A DNA stretch of 64,000 nucleotides from Mycolicibacterium chitae. Its GTDB lineage: Bacteria > Actinomycetota > Actinomycetes > Mycobacteriales > Mycobacteriaceae. Positions 1 to 8,321 of this stretch are shown piece after piece. Made by a program: the position numbers and the translations under genes. Positions within the stretch are counted from its first letter, which is position 1. Every line of letters begins with the position of its first letter. The stretch covers positions 3,968,001-4,032,000 of the forward strand of contig NZ_LR134355.1 in assembly GCF_900637205.1 (NCBI RefSeq). Reading direction: 5' to 3'. The notes below the pieces were generated by a model. It saw only the letters and a list, made by a program, of their open reading frames with translations, did not search any database and was not told where the DNA came from.

Positions 1-1302
1 CCGAGCGGTCTCCGGCATTCCGACCAGTGCGATCGCGCCGATCACGCACGCGCCCATCATGTAGTACGCCGGCACCAGATTGTTGCCGGTGGCGTTGATC
101 AACCAGTCGTTGACCGCCGGTGCGGTGCCTCCGAACAGCGACGTCGACACGTTGTAGGCGATCGCGAACCCGGCGAAGCGCACCTGGGTCGGGAACATCG
201 CCGGGAATGTCGCCGAAATCGTGGCCAGCTGCGGCACATACAACAACCCGAGGATCGCAAGCCCGATCACCGCGCCCGCGACGCCGGTACTCATCAACAG
301 GAACATCGGGATACCCATGACGAACAACCCGATCAGGGAGAACCACCACAGGGGTTTGCGGCCCACACGGTCGGACAACTGACCGGCGATCGGCAGGAAG
401 ACCATCATGGCCAACATCCCGATGATCGGCGCCAGCAGCGACATCGTCTCCGACAGCCCGATGGTCGCGCCCAGATAGGTCGGCATGTAGGTCAGCAGCG
501 TGTAGTTGACGACGTTGAGCGCCACCACCAAGCCGCCCAGGCGCAGGATCGGACCCCGGTACCGCACCAGCAGATCCTTGAACTCCTCCGTGATCCCCTT
601 CTCGGTGCGGCCCTCGTCTTCCAACTCCTGGTAGATGGGCGTCTCCTCCAGCCGCGAACGCAGGTAGATGCCGATCAACCCCAGCGGTGCGGCGATCAGG
701 AACGGCACTCGCCAGCCCCAGCTGTGCATCTGCTCGTCGTTGAGCATCAGCGACATGCCCAACATCATCAACGCACCCGTGGCGAACCCGGCCAGCGTGC
801 CGAATTCCAGGAAGCTGCCCAGGAATCCGCGTCGCCGGGTGGGCGAGTACTCGGCCATGAACGTGGCCGCCCCGCCGTACTCGCCGCCGGTGGAGAAGCC
901 CTGGATCATCCGCAAGAGCACCATCAGCAGCGGCGCCCAGAACCCGATCATGTCGTAGGTCGGGACGAGCCCCACGCACAGCGTGGCCCCCGACATCAAC
1001 AGAATGGTCACCGCCAGCACGGCTCGCCGTCCGATGCGGTCGCCGAGCGGTCCCCACACGAAACCGCCGAGCGGTCGAACCAGGAACGAGACGGCAAACG
1101 TCATCAGTGCCAATAGCGTGGCGCTCTGGGTGTCGCCGGGAAAGATCGCGACCGAGATGTAGCCCACGCCGTAGGCGTACAGACCGTAGTCGAACCACTC
1201 GGTGGCGTTGCCGATCGCCGAGGCGGCGATCGCGCGTTTCAGCACTCCGGGCGGTGGTTGCGGACCCTCGGCAGTCAACTCCTGCTGGTGTTCGCGCTCC
1301 AC
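1..1302 (-). CDS. MHS-family MFS transporter, C-terminus cut by window edge
   Basis: Proton-coupled metabolite symporter of the inner membrane, probably for an organic acid or osmolyte. The reading frame is open from a GTG at 1302 (preceded by an AGGAGG ribosome site) to the window edge, 434 codons. The N-terminus carries GNATEWFDYGLYAYG, the typical first segment of ProP-like metabolite:H+ symporters, and GDRIGRR is the conserved MFS loop between helices 2 and 3. The last visible residues include MPETAR, normally close to the C-terminus in this family, so only a short tail is missing. The substrate cannot be told from sequence. It reads toward position 1, downstream of sppA on the same strand with a gap of about 106 bases. 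Confidence 0.87.
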   Translation of the reverse strand, partial: MEREHQQELTAEGPQPPPGVLKRAIAASAIGNATEWFDYGLYAYGVGYISVAIFPGDTQSATLLALMTFAVSFLVRPLGGFVWGPLGDRIGRRAVLAVTILLMSGATLCVGLVPTYDMIGFWAPLLMVLLRMIQGFSTGGEYGGAATFMAEYSPTRRRGFLGSFLEFGTLAGFATGALMMLGMSLMLNDEQMHSWGWRVPFLIAAPLGLIGIYLRSRLEETPIYQELEDEGRTEKGITEEFKDLLVRYRGPILRLGGLVVALNVVNYTLLTYMPTYLGATIGLSETMSLLAPIIGMLAMMVFLPIAGQLSDRVGRKPLWWFSLIGLFVMGIPMFLLMSTGVAGAVIGLAILGLLYVPQLATISATFPAMFPTQVRFAGFAIAYNVSTSLFGGTAPAVNDWLINATGNNLVPAYYMMGACVIGAIALVGMPETAR

Positions 1303-1408
1303 AGCGCTCCTCCTCGGCTCACCCGACAATGCCGGCTCCAACGCCTGATGTTAGGTACCCGCAGGTTCGCGCGGCAAACATTCGGGCATTCCGGGAGTGT
1401 CACGCAGC

Positions 1409-3208
1409 TCAGAAGCGGTGCTGCCCCAACCAGATCGCGTTGGCGCCGGTGAACTGCCGTTGCACCTGGTCAACGGCCTCGGTGACCGCCGTCATCAGCA
1501 TCGCGGGCACCGCCGCGGACAGCGCCGCGGCCGCGGGTACCGACGACGGTTTCGGCCGCAGCATGTCGCGCAGCGAAGACCCGGGATAGGCCACCACCCG
1601 GGCCTTGGCGTCCGGGTCGACCCCGGCGAGCACCTTGGCCCGGCACACCGCGGCGCGCAGCCCGCCGAGTTCGTCGACCAGCCCGCGCTCCAGCGCGTCG
1701 GCGCCGGTCCAGACCCGTCCCTGCGCGATGTCGTGGACCGCGTCGGTGGTCATCCCGCGGCCGTCGGCGACGCGCTCGACGAAGTCGGTGTAGAACAGGT
1801 CGACCTCGGCCTCCACGCGGGCCTGCTGCTCGGCGGTGAACGGCGCGTTGATCGACCAGGCGTCGGCGTTCTCGTTGGTGCGCACGCCGCCGTAGGCCAC
1901 GCCGAGGCGGTCCTTGAGGTGGCGCGCGATCAGCTTGCCGGTCACCACCCCGATGGACCCGGTGATGGTGCCGCCGTTGGCCACGATCGCGTCGGCCGCC
2001 ATGGACACGTAGTACCCGCCGGAGGCGGCCACCGCCCCCATCGATGCGACCACCGGCTTGCCGGCGGCCCGGGCCCGGACCACCTCCCGCCAGATGGTCT
2101 CCGAACCCGTCACCGAACCGCCGGGGCTGTCGACCCGCAGCACGATCGCCGAGATGTCGTCGTCGGCGGCGGCCTCCCGCAACGCCGCGGCGATGGTGTC
2201 CGCGCCGGCGCTGGGCCGGCCGACCGGCAGCACCTGCGGTGTCGTGCGCCCGCTGACGATCTGACCGGCCAGGGTGATCACGGCGACGGTGGCCGGGCCC
2301 CGGCGGCCGGGGATGTTCATCGCGGGCAGTTCGGGCTTGCCGCTGCGGGCGTACTTCGCCAGGTACAGCCGCGGCGGGGCGTCCTCGCCATCCGGGTCCC
2401 CGGTGCTCGGCGAGATACCCTCGGCGCCGACGAGTTCGGCGATCCGGCCGTAGGCCTCGTCGCGGAAGCCGATCCGGTCGATCAGCTTGCCGGCCACCGC
2501 GTCGTCGCGCAGCAGCGGCGCCCGGTCGGCCAGGGCGTCGACGGCATCCACGGTGGTGCCGCGGGATTCGGCGACCTCGCGCCACACCTGCTCGGCGAGG
2601 CTCTGCACAATCCGGGTGTCGGCCTCGCGGTGCGCGGCGGTGTAGCCGTCCTCGGTGAACAGGCTGGCCGCCGACTTGTAGTCGCCGCGGGTGATGAACT
2701 GCGCCTCGACGCCGGCCTTGTCCAGCGCGTCGCGCAGGAACATCGGATTGGTCGCGAAGCCGATCAGGCCGACGGTGCCCGACGGCTGCATCCACACCTC
2801 GCCGAACGCCGAGGCCAAGTAGTAGGACAGTGTGCCGGGGTAGGTCTCGGCCCAGGCCAGCGACGGCTTGGCCGCCGTGAACGCCGCGATCGCCGCGCGC
2901 AGTTCCTGGATCGGTCCCGGCGGCGCGGCGCTGAGTTGCACCCGGGCGATCAACCCGGCGACACGGTCGTCCTCGGCGGCGCGGTGCAGGGCCGCCACGG
3001 TCTCGCGCAGCGTCAGCGGCCGGCGCTGCCCCACGATGTTGGACACCATCGCCACCGGGCCGGTGCCGCCGGTCTCCGGCGGCACCGACTGCAGGTCGAG
3101 TTCGATGATGCAGCCGTCGGGCACGCCGTTGTGGCGGGCGGTGTCGACCTTCTTGGCCAGGGCCCGGACATCGTCGGGCCCGGGCAGGCCGGGCAGGAAC
3201 GCAAGCAT
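1409..3208 (-). CDS. sppA: signal peptide peptidase SppA (protease IV), 599 aa
   Basis: Membrane-associated serine protease of family S49 that degrades cleaved signal peptides. It has the long two-domain form: the N-terminal half holds the general-base lysine in RGDYKSAASLF and the C-terminal half holds the nucleophilic serine in VAASGGYYVSMAAD. I chose ATG 3208 (MLAFLPGLPGPDD) over an in-frame ATG ten codons upstream. A TACGCT -10-like box sits 7 bases before 3208 and there is no Shine-Dalgarno sequence, which suggests a leaderless transcript as is common in mycobacteria. In M. tuberculosis sppA also adjoins rplO, so the location is conserved. Confidence 0.9.
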   Translation of the reverse strand: MLAFLPGLPGPDDVRALAKKVDTARHNGVPDGCIIELDLQSVPPETGGTGPVAMVSNIVGQRRPLTLRETVAALHRAAEDDRVAGLIARVQLSAAPPGPIQELRAAIAAFTAAKPSLAWAETYPGTLSYYLASAFGEVWMQPSGTVGLIGFATNPMFLRDALDKAGVEAQFITRGDYKSAASLFTEDGYTAAHREADTRIVQSLAEQVWREVAESRGTTVDAVDALADRAPLLRDDAVAGKLIDRIGFRDEAYGRIAELVGAEGISPSTGDPDGEDAPPRLYLAKYARSGKPELPAMNIPGRRGPATVAVITLAGQIVSGRTTPQVLPVGRPSAGADTIAAALREAAADDDISAIVLRVDSPGGSVTGSETIWREVVRARAAGKPVVASMGAVAASGGYYVSMAADAIVANGGTITGSIGVVTGKLIARHLKDRLGVAYGGVRTNENADAWSINAPFTAEQQARVEAEVDLFYTDFVERVADGRGMTTDAVHDIAQGRVWTGADALERGLVDELGGLRAAVCRAKVLAGVDPDAKARVVAYPGSSLRDMLRPKPSSVPAAAALSAAVPAMLMTAVTEAVDQVQRQFTGANAIWLGQHRF

Positions 3209-3263
3209 GAAATCGAGCGTACCGAGTCGGCCCGGCACGAGGTCCGGCCCGGATCCGCCCGAG

Positions 3264-3611
3264 TCAGCGGCCGACGATGCCGCCGTGCTCGGGGCAGTAC
3301 ACCGCGACCGAGGCGCGCATCAGGCCCACGGCCTGACCGCGATTCATCCCGCTCTTCTCCAGGGTGCCGACCACGCCGCGCACGGTCCGGACCGGGTCCA
3401 CGGTGGTCGCGCGGCCGGAGGTGATCATGCCGCACACGTCGCGGCCCACCTTGGGCACGTCGACGTCGGGGGCCATCGGGATGTTCAGCGTGGCCACCGC
3501 ATCGGTGAACCGCTGATCGTCGGTGCTGGCCTGGGCCGCGCCGGCAGCCAGCAACGCGCTCGCGCCGATGCAGGCCGCCGCCAGTACGCCGGCGGTACTC
3601 CGATGCTTCAT
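3264..3611 (-). CDS. secreted DUF732-domain protein, 115 aa
   Basis: Small exported protein of unknown function. The ATG at 3611 is preceded by AGGAGAGCC, giving a clear Sec signal peptide (MKHRSTAGVLAAACIGASAL, with cleavage probably after AAQA). The mature part fits DUF732: a helical domain with two cysteines (DVCGMITSGR and VAVYCPEH) likely to form a disulfide, and a GMNRGQAVGLMRASVAVYC tail. Such proteins are numerous in mycobacterial envelopes. It lies between sppA and the spc-operon terminator and probably has its own promoter. Confidence 0.85.
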   Translation of the reverse strand: MKHRSTAGVLAAACIGASALLAAGAAQASTDDQRFTDAVATLNIPMAPDVDVPKVGRDVCGMITSGRATTVDPVRTVRGVVGTLEKSGMNRGQAVGLMRASVAVYCPEHGGIVGR

Positions 3612-3698
3612 GGCTCTCCTCGCTGCTCGCCAGACGCAGTGTAGTCGCCGACGGCCCGCTCGCGCCTCCCGAAGGCGCGGTGCCCATGGGACGCCCAT

Positions 3699-3732
3699 GA
3701 GAAAGGCCCCCGCCGCGGCGGGGGCCGTTCTC
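3699..3732 (-). terminator. terminator after rplO (end of spc operon)
   Basis: GGCCCCCGCC-GC-GGCGGGGGCC forms a 10-bp GC stem, extended by GAGAA/TTCTC around a single mismatch. It begins 14 bases after the rplO stop. A short T-poor flank is usual for mycobacterial terminators. Confidence 0.75.
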
Positions 3733-3745
3733 TCGTTTGCTGTGC

Positions 3746-4189
3746 CTACAGTTCGGTGGCGCTGCCGCCGGCGGCCGTGATGGCCTCCCGCGCGCTACCG
3801 CTGAACTTGTGGGCGGTCACGTCGACCTTGGCCGACAGCTTGCCGTCGCCCAGCACCTTCACCAGAACGTTCTTGCGGACCAGGCCCGCGCCGACGAGTT
3901 CGTCGACGCCGACGGTGCCGCCCTGGGGGAACGCCTTGGCGATGTCGCCGACGTTGACGACGGCGTACTCGGTGCGGAACCGGTTCTTGAAGCCCTTCAG
4001 CTTGGGCAGCCGCATGTGGATCGGCATCTGCCCGCCCTCGAAGGTGACCGGCACGTTCTTGCGTGCCTTGGTGCCCTTGGTGCCGCGGCCCGCGGTCTTA
4101 CCCTTGGATCCCTCACCGCGACCCACGCGGGTCTTGGCGGTCTTCGACCCGGCGGCCGGCTTCAGGTCGTGGAGCTTGATGACGCTCAC
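3746..4189 (-). CDS. rplO: 50S ribosomal protein L15
   Basis: Large-subunit protein, 147 aa, normal length. The N-terminal MSVIKLHDLKPAAGSKTAKT and glycine/lysine-rich GRGEGSKGKTAGRGTKGTKAR are the L15 signature that threads into 23S rRNA. Its start overlaps the rpmD stop by 4 bases (ATGA), so the two are translationally coupled. It is the last gene of the spc operon here: secY, adk and map do not follow within the window, as in M. tuberculosis, where sppA lies next to rplO. Confidence 0.98.
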   Translation of the reverse strand: MSVIKLHDLKPAAGSKTAKTRVGRGEGSKGKTAGRGTKGTKARKNVPVTFEGGQMPIHMRLPKLKGFKNRFRTEYAVVNVGDIAKAFPQGGTVGVDELVGAGLVRKNVLVKVLGDGKLSAKVDVTAHKFSGSAREAITAAGGSATEL

Positions 4190-4380
4190 TTGCCGCCCTC
4201 CTCAACTGGCTCAACCTCGACGAGGTGGTTTACCACGCGGATCAGACCGCGCGTCTGCTCGTTGTCCTCGCGGACCACCGAATGGCGGATCTTCCGCAGG
4301 CCGAGAGTGCGCAGGCTCTCCCGCTGCTTCCAGCGCGCGCCGATGACGCCGCGCACCTGGGTGATCTTCACTTCAGCCAT
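4186..4380 (-). CDS. rpmD: 50S ribosomal protein L30
   Basis: 64-aa large-subunit protein with the typical start (MAEVKITQVRGVIGARWKQR) and the central LRKIRHSVVREDN. It has bacterial length. Two bases separate it from rpsE upstream, and it overlaps rplO by 4 bases downstream. Confidence 0.98.
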   Translation of the reverse strand: MAEVKITQVRGVIGARWKQRESLRTLGLRKIRHSVVREDNEQTRGLIRVVNHLVEVEPVEEGGK

Positions 4381-4382
4381 GA

Positions 4383-5099
4383 CTAGTTGCTTCCTTCACG
4401 CGCCGCTGCGGCAGCCAGCGCTTCGCTGTCCCGACGCGCGCGCAGCATGCCCGCCGGCGCGACGTCCTCGATCGGCAGACCGCGACGGGCCGCCACCTCT
4501 TCGGGGCGCTGCAGCATCTTCAGCGCGGCAACGGTGGCGTGCACCACGTTGATCGCGTTGTCGCTGCCCAGCGACTTGGCCAGGACGTCGTGCACGCCGG
4601 CGCATTCCAGCACCGCGCGGCACGCACCGCCGGCGATCACACCGGTACCCGCGCTGGCCGGACGCAGCATCACGACACCGGCAGCGGCTTCGCCCTGCAC
4701 CGGGTGCACGATGGTGCCGCCGATCAGCGGGACCCGGAAGAAGTTCTTGCGAGCCTCTTCGACGCCCTTGGCGATGGCGGCCGGAACTTCCTTGGCCTTG
4801 CCGTAGCCGACGCCGACCATGCCCTTGCCGTCGCCGACGATGACCAGCGCGGTGAAGCTGAACCGGCGACCGCCCTTGACCACCTTGGACACGCGGTTGA
4901 TCGTGACGACCCGCTCGAGGTAGTTGCTCTTGTCGGCGTTGTCACGGCCGCCGCGGCCACCGCGGTCGTCGCGGCGGCCACGGCCGCCGTCACGTCCGCC
5001 GCGTCCGCCACGCTCGGTGTCGGTCCGGGTACCGGCGGTCGGGGCGCCGGTGCTGGCGGCCGTCTCGGCCGCTCCGCCCGTAGTCTGCTCCGCCATCAT
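4383..5099 (-). CDS. rpsE: 30S ribosomal protein S5 with RGG-rich N-terminal extension
   Basis: Small-subunit protein for decoding fidelity, 238 aa against about 165 in E. coli. The S5 core begins near YLERVVTINRVSKVVKGGRR and includes the GDGKGMVGVGYGKAKEVP loop. The first ~55 residues are a low-complexity tract with repeated RGGRGGRD units, longer than in most bacteria but common in mycobacteria. GGAAGGACC precedes the tandem ATG ATG start. I take the first ATG; the second (5096) is equally possible. Confidence 0.97.
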   Translation of the reverse strand: MMAEQTTGGAAETAASTGAPTAGTRTDTERGGRGGRDGGRGRRDDRGGRGGRDNADKSNYLERVVTINRVSKVVKGGRRFSFTALVIVGDGKGMVGVGYGKAKEVPAAIAKGVEEARKNFFRVPLIGGTIVHPVQGEAAAGVVMLRPASAGTGVIAGGACRAVLECAGVHDVLAKSLGSDNAINVVHATVAALKMLQRPEEVAARRGLPIEDVAPAGMLRARRDSEALAAAAAREGSN

Positions 5100-5121
5100 G
5101 CGGTCCTTCCGTTGTCAGTCA

Positions 5122-5526
5122 TCAGAACTTCAGTCCGTTCTCGCGGGCGGCGTCGGCCAGCGCCGCGATACGGCCGCCGTAGGTGTATCCGCCACGGTCG
5201 AACACCACGGCTTCGATTCCAGCGGCCTTGGCGCGCTCGGCGATCAGCTGACCGACCCGGACGCTCTTGCCCTTCTTGTCGCCCTCGACCCCACGCACGT
5301 CGGCCTCGATGGAGGAGGCCGCGGCCAGCGTGGTGCCGCTCAGGTCGTCGACCAGCTGAACGTGGATGTGCCGCGAGGAGCGGTTGACCACCAGGCGCGG
5401 ACGCTCGGGGGTACCGGACACCTTCTTGCGCAACCGCGCGTGCCGACGCAACCGCGCCACCCGCCGGGTCGCCGAGATGTTCTGCCCGACCGGCTGATGC
5501 TTCTTGGGAGAGGTGGTTTCGGCCAT
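5122..5526 (-). CDS. rplR: 50S ribosomal protein L18
   Basis: 5S rRNA-binding protein of the central protuberance, 134 aa. The conserved VSGTPERPRLVVNRSSRHIH core and the C-terminal DRGGYTYGGRIAALADAARE are clear. It lies 2 bases after rplF and 22 bases before rpsE in the spc operon. Confidence 0.98.
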   Translation of the reverse strand: MAETTSPKKHQPVGQNISATRRVARLRRHARLRKKVSGTPERPRLVVNRSSRHIHVQLVDDLSGTTLAAASSIEADVRGVEGDKKGKSVRVGQLIAERAKAAGIEAVVFDRGGYTYGGRIAALADAARENGLKF

Positions 5527-5528
5527 GT

Positions 5529-6068
5529 CTACTTACCTGTCTTTCCGACCTTGCGGCGGATCTGCTCACCCTCGTAGCGGATGCCCTTGCCCTTGTAGGG
5601 GTCGCTCTTCCGCAGACGACGGATGTTGGCCGCCAGCTGGCCGACCTTCTGCTTGTCGATTCCGGAGATCGAGAACTTCGTCGGGCTCTCCACCGCGAAG
5701 TTCACGCCCTCGGGGGCGCTGACCACGACCGGGTGGCTGTAGCCGAGGGCGAACTCGAGGTTGCTGCCCTTGGCCACTACGCGGTAGCCGACGCCGAAGA
5801 TCTCCATCTTGGTGGTGTACCCCTCGGTCACACCGGTCACCAGGTTGGCGATCAGGGTCCGCGACAGCCCGTGCAGGCTGCGGTTGTCCCGATGGTCGTC
5901 CGGGCGGGTCACCACGATGGCGCCGTCGTCGTCCCGCGTCACCACGATGGGCTCGGCGACGTCCAGCGACAGCGTGCCCTTCGGGCCCTTGACGGACACG
6001 TTCTGTCCGTCGATCGTCACATCGACCCCGGCGGGAACCGGGACCGGCTGCTTTCCAATACGCGACAT
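5529..6068 (-). CDS. rplF: 50S ribosomal protein L6
   Basis: 179-aa L6 near the sarcin-ricin loop, where elongation factors dock. It starts MSRIGKQPVPVPAGVDVTID and ends with KSDPYKGKGIRYEGEQIRRK, the conserved rRNA-binding tail. Length and motifs are normal. Confidence 0.98.
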   Translation of the reverse strand: MSRIGKQPVPVPAGVDVTIDGQNVSVKGPKGTLSLDVAEPIVVTRDDDGAIVVTRPDDHRDNRSLHGLSRTLIANLVTGVTEGYTTKMEIFGVGYRVVAKGSNLEFALGYSHPVVVSAPEGVNFAVESPTKFSISGIDKQKVGQLAANIRRLRKSDPYKGKGIRYEGEQIRRKVGKTGK

Positions 6069-6089
6069 AGTCTCCTAGCTCCTATCCCG

Positions 6090-6488
6090 CTACCAGACGT
6101 ACGCGAGGACTTCGCCGCCCACGCCCTGTCGCGCTGCCTGACGGTCGGTGAGCAGACCCGAGGACGTGGAGATGATCGCCACGCCCAGGCCGCCGAGCAC
6201 CCGCGGCAGATTGGTGGATTTTGCATAAACCCGCAGACCGGGCTTGGACACGCGGCGCAGGCCGGCGATGCTGCGCTCACGGCTGGGGCCGTACTTGAGC
6301 GAGACCACCAGGGCCTTGCCCACCCGGGCGTCCTCGGTCCGGTAATCGGTGATGTAGCCCTCGGTCTTGAGGATCTCGGCGATGTTCGCCTTGAGCTTCG
6401 AGTGCGGGAGAACCACCTCGTCGTGGTACGCCGAATTGGCGTTGCGCAGACGCGTCAAGAAGTCTGCGATCGGATCCGTCATGGTCAT
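6090..6488 (-). CDS. rpsH: 30S ribosomal protein S8
   Basis: 132-aa primary 16S rRNA-binding protein. It starts MTMTDPIADFLTRLRNANSA and ends with the conserved GLLTDRQAARQGVGGEVLAY. In E. coli S8 represses the spc operon by binding its mRNA. No matching hairpin was identified here. Confidence 0.98.
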   Translation of the reverse strand: MTMTDPIADFLTRLRNANSAYHDEVVLPHSKLKANIAEILKTEGYITDYRTEDARVGKALVVSLKYGPSRERSIAGLRRVSKPGLRVYAKSTNLPRVLGGLGVAIISTSSGLLTDRQAARQGVGGEVLAYVW

Positions 6489-6574
6489 GACAGGTATGTC
6501 ACCTTCCTCGCGGCGGTTCCCAGCTACTGGTCCGGGCCTGCCGCGCCCTTACTTGGTCGTTGTGGGTCTGTGGG

Positions 6575-6760
6575 TTACCAGCTGGACTTCTGCACGCCGG
6601 GCAGCTCGCCCGCGTGCGCCATCTCGCGCAGGCAGATCCGGCACAGGCCGAACTTGCGGTACACCGAGTGCGGCCGACCGCACTTGTTGCAGCGGGTGTA
6701 GCCACGCACCTTGAACTTGGGCTTCTTGTTGGCCTTGTTGATCAGAGCTTTCTTTGCCAT
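6575..6760 (-). CDS. rpsN: 30S ribosomal protein S14, zinc-binding type Z
   Basis: 61-aa S14 of the short, zinc-binding form: CNKC and CRIC make the zinc ribbon (YTRCNKCGRPHSVYRKFGLC). ATG 6760 (MAKKALINKANKKPKFKVRG) is the start; reading upstream of it is unrelated. Mycobacteria also carry a zinc-free S14 elsewhere, induced on zinc starvation. This copy is the housekeeping one. It lies 4 bases after rplE. Confidence 0.97.
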   Translation of the reverse strand: MAKKALINKANKKPKFKVRGYTRCNKCGRPHSVYRKFGLCRICLREMAHAGELPGVQKSSW

Positions 6761-6764
6761 CTGC

Positions 6765-7337
6765 TCAGTTCTCCTTGAACGGGAAGCCGAGAGCCCGCAG
6801 CAGCGCTCGTCCTTCGTCGTCATTTGTCGCCGAGGTGACGACGGTGATGTCCATGCCGCGGGGGCGGTCGATCGAGTCCACGTCGAGCTCGTGGAACACC
6901 GACTGCTCGGTCAGGCCGAAGGTGTAGTTGCCGGTCCCGTCGAACTGCTTCGGACTCAGTCCACGGAAGTCGCGGATACGGGGCAGCGAGATCGAGATCA
7001 GTCGATCCAGGAACTCCCACATCCGGTCGCCGCGCAGGGTCACGCGGGCGCCGATGGGCATGCCCTCACGCAGCTTGAACTGCGCGATGGACTTGCGGGC
7101 CTTGCGGATCTCCGGCTTCTGGCCGGTGATCAGCGCCAAGTCGTTGACCGCGCCGTTGATCAGCTTCGCGTCGCGGGCGGCGTCGCCCACGCCCATGTTC
7201 ACCACGACCTTGACCACGCCCGGGATCTGCATCACGTTGGCGTACTCGAATTCCTTGAGCAGCGCGTCCTTGATCTCCTCGCGGTAGCGCTGCTTCAGCC
7301 GGGGCTGAACCTTCTCGGTGGTTTCCACAGTGGTCAT
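6765..7337 (-). CDS. rplE: 50S ribosomal protein L5
   Basis: 190-aa 5S rRNA-binding protein of the central protuberance. It includes VVVNMGVGDAARDAKLINGA and the C-terminal RGMDITVVTSATNDDEGRAL. A lysine/glutamate N-terminus (MTTVETTEKVQPRLKQRYRE) precedes the domain, as in other mycobacteria. It follows rplX by 5 bases. Confidence 0.98.
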   Translation of the reverse strand: MTTVETTEKVQPRLKQRYREEIKDALLKEFEYANVMQIPGVVKVVVNMGVGDAARDAKLINGAVNDLALITGQKPEIRKARKSIAQFKLREGMPIGARVTLRGDRMWEFLDRLISISLPRIRDFRGLSPKQFDGTGNYTFGLTEQSVFHELDVDSIDRPRGMDITVVTSATNDDEGRALLRALGFPFKEN

Positions 7338-7342
7338 GCTTC

Positions 7343-7660
7343 TCAGATGTCCTTGCCGTTGGTCTTGGCGATGCGGACGCGCTTGCCGCTCTCTTCGTCG
7401 GTGCGGTATCCCACCCGGGTGGGCTTGCCGTCGGAGTCGACGACCATCACGTTGGAGACGTGGATCGGGGCTTCCTGGGTGACGATGCCGCCCGAGGAGG
7501 CGCCGCGCTCGTTCGCCGAGACCGCGGTGTGCTTCTTGATGCGGTTGACGCCCTCGACCAGGACCCGGTTACGGGTCGGGTAGGCAACCAGGACCTTGCC
7601 CTTGGCACCCTTGTCCTTGCCGGAGATGACGAGGACGGTGTCGCCCTTGTGGACCTTCAT
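7343..7660 (-). CDS. rplX: 50S ribosomal protein L24
   Basis: 105-aa assembly-initiator protein with the KOW motif near the N-terminus (MKVHKGDTVLVISGKDKGAK). It lies directly after rplN with no spacer, consistent with coupled translation. Confidence 0.98.
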   Translation of the reverse strand: MKVHKGDTVLVISGKDKGAKGKVLVAYPTRNRVLVEGVNRIKKHTAVSANERGASSGGIVTQEAPIHVSNVMVVDSDGKPTRVGYRTDEESGKRVRIAKTNGKDI

Positions 7661-8029
<369 letters not shown>

Positions 8030-8240
8030 TAGATCTCCCTATATTTCCCAGCCCGTGTCGTTCGATCCCGGCCGAAACGCGCTGGTCTCCTCGTTGCGCA
8101 CGCCAAGAAATCCCCGACACCCCCTGCATACAGGGCAGGGCATGCCGAACAAACCTTGACGAGCTCGGTCTTCGTCACCGAAGGGCACGCGGGGCCGACG
8201 AAACACACGTCGACCGAGGTCTGCCCACGGCAACCCCTAG

Positions 8241-8269
8241 AGTCTAGGTGACAAGCGGCAATGCACCAA
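8241..8269 (-). promoter_or_regulatory. candidate housekeeping promoter for the spc operon (rplN)
   Basis: On the minus strand, TTGGTG (8269-8264) and TAGACT (8246-8241) are separated by exactly 17 bases, a good SigA-type match, about 210 bases before the rplN start. It lies in the 292-base interval 8030-8321, which holds no gene. A promoter is needed here because atsA and a terminator separate the two ribosomal operons. Confidence 0.5.
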
Positions 8270-8321
8270 ATCTGTGCGATGACCGCCCAGACCTGCGTTG
8301 ACCGGGCTCGATCCGGGACGC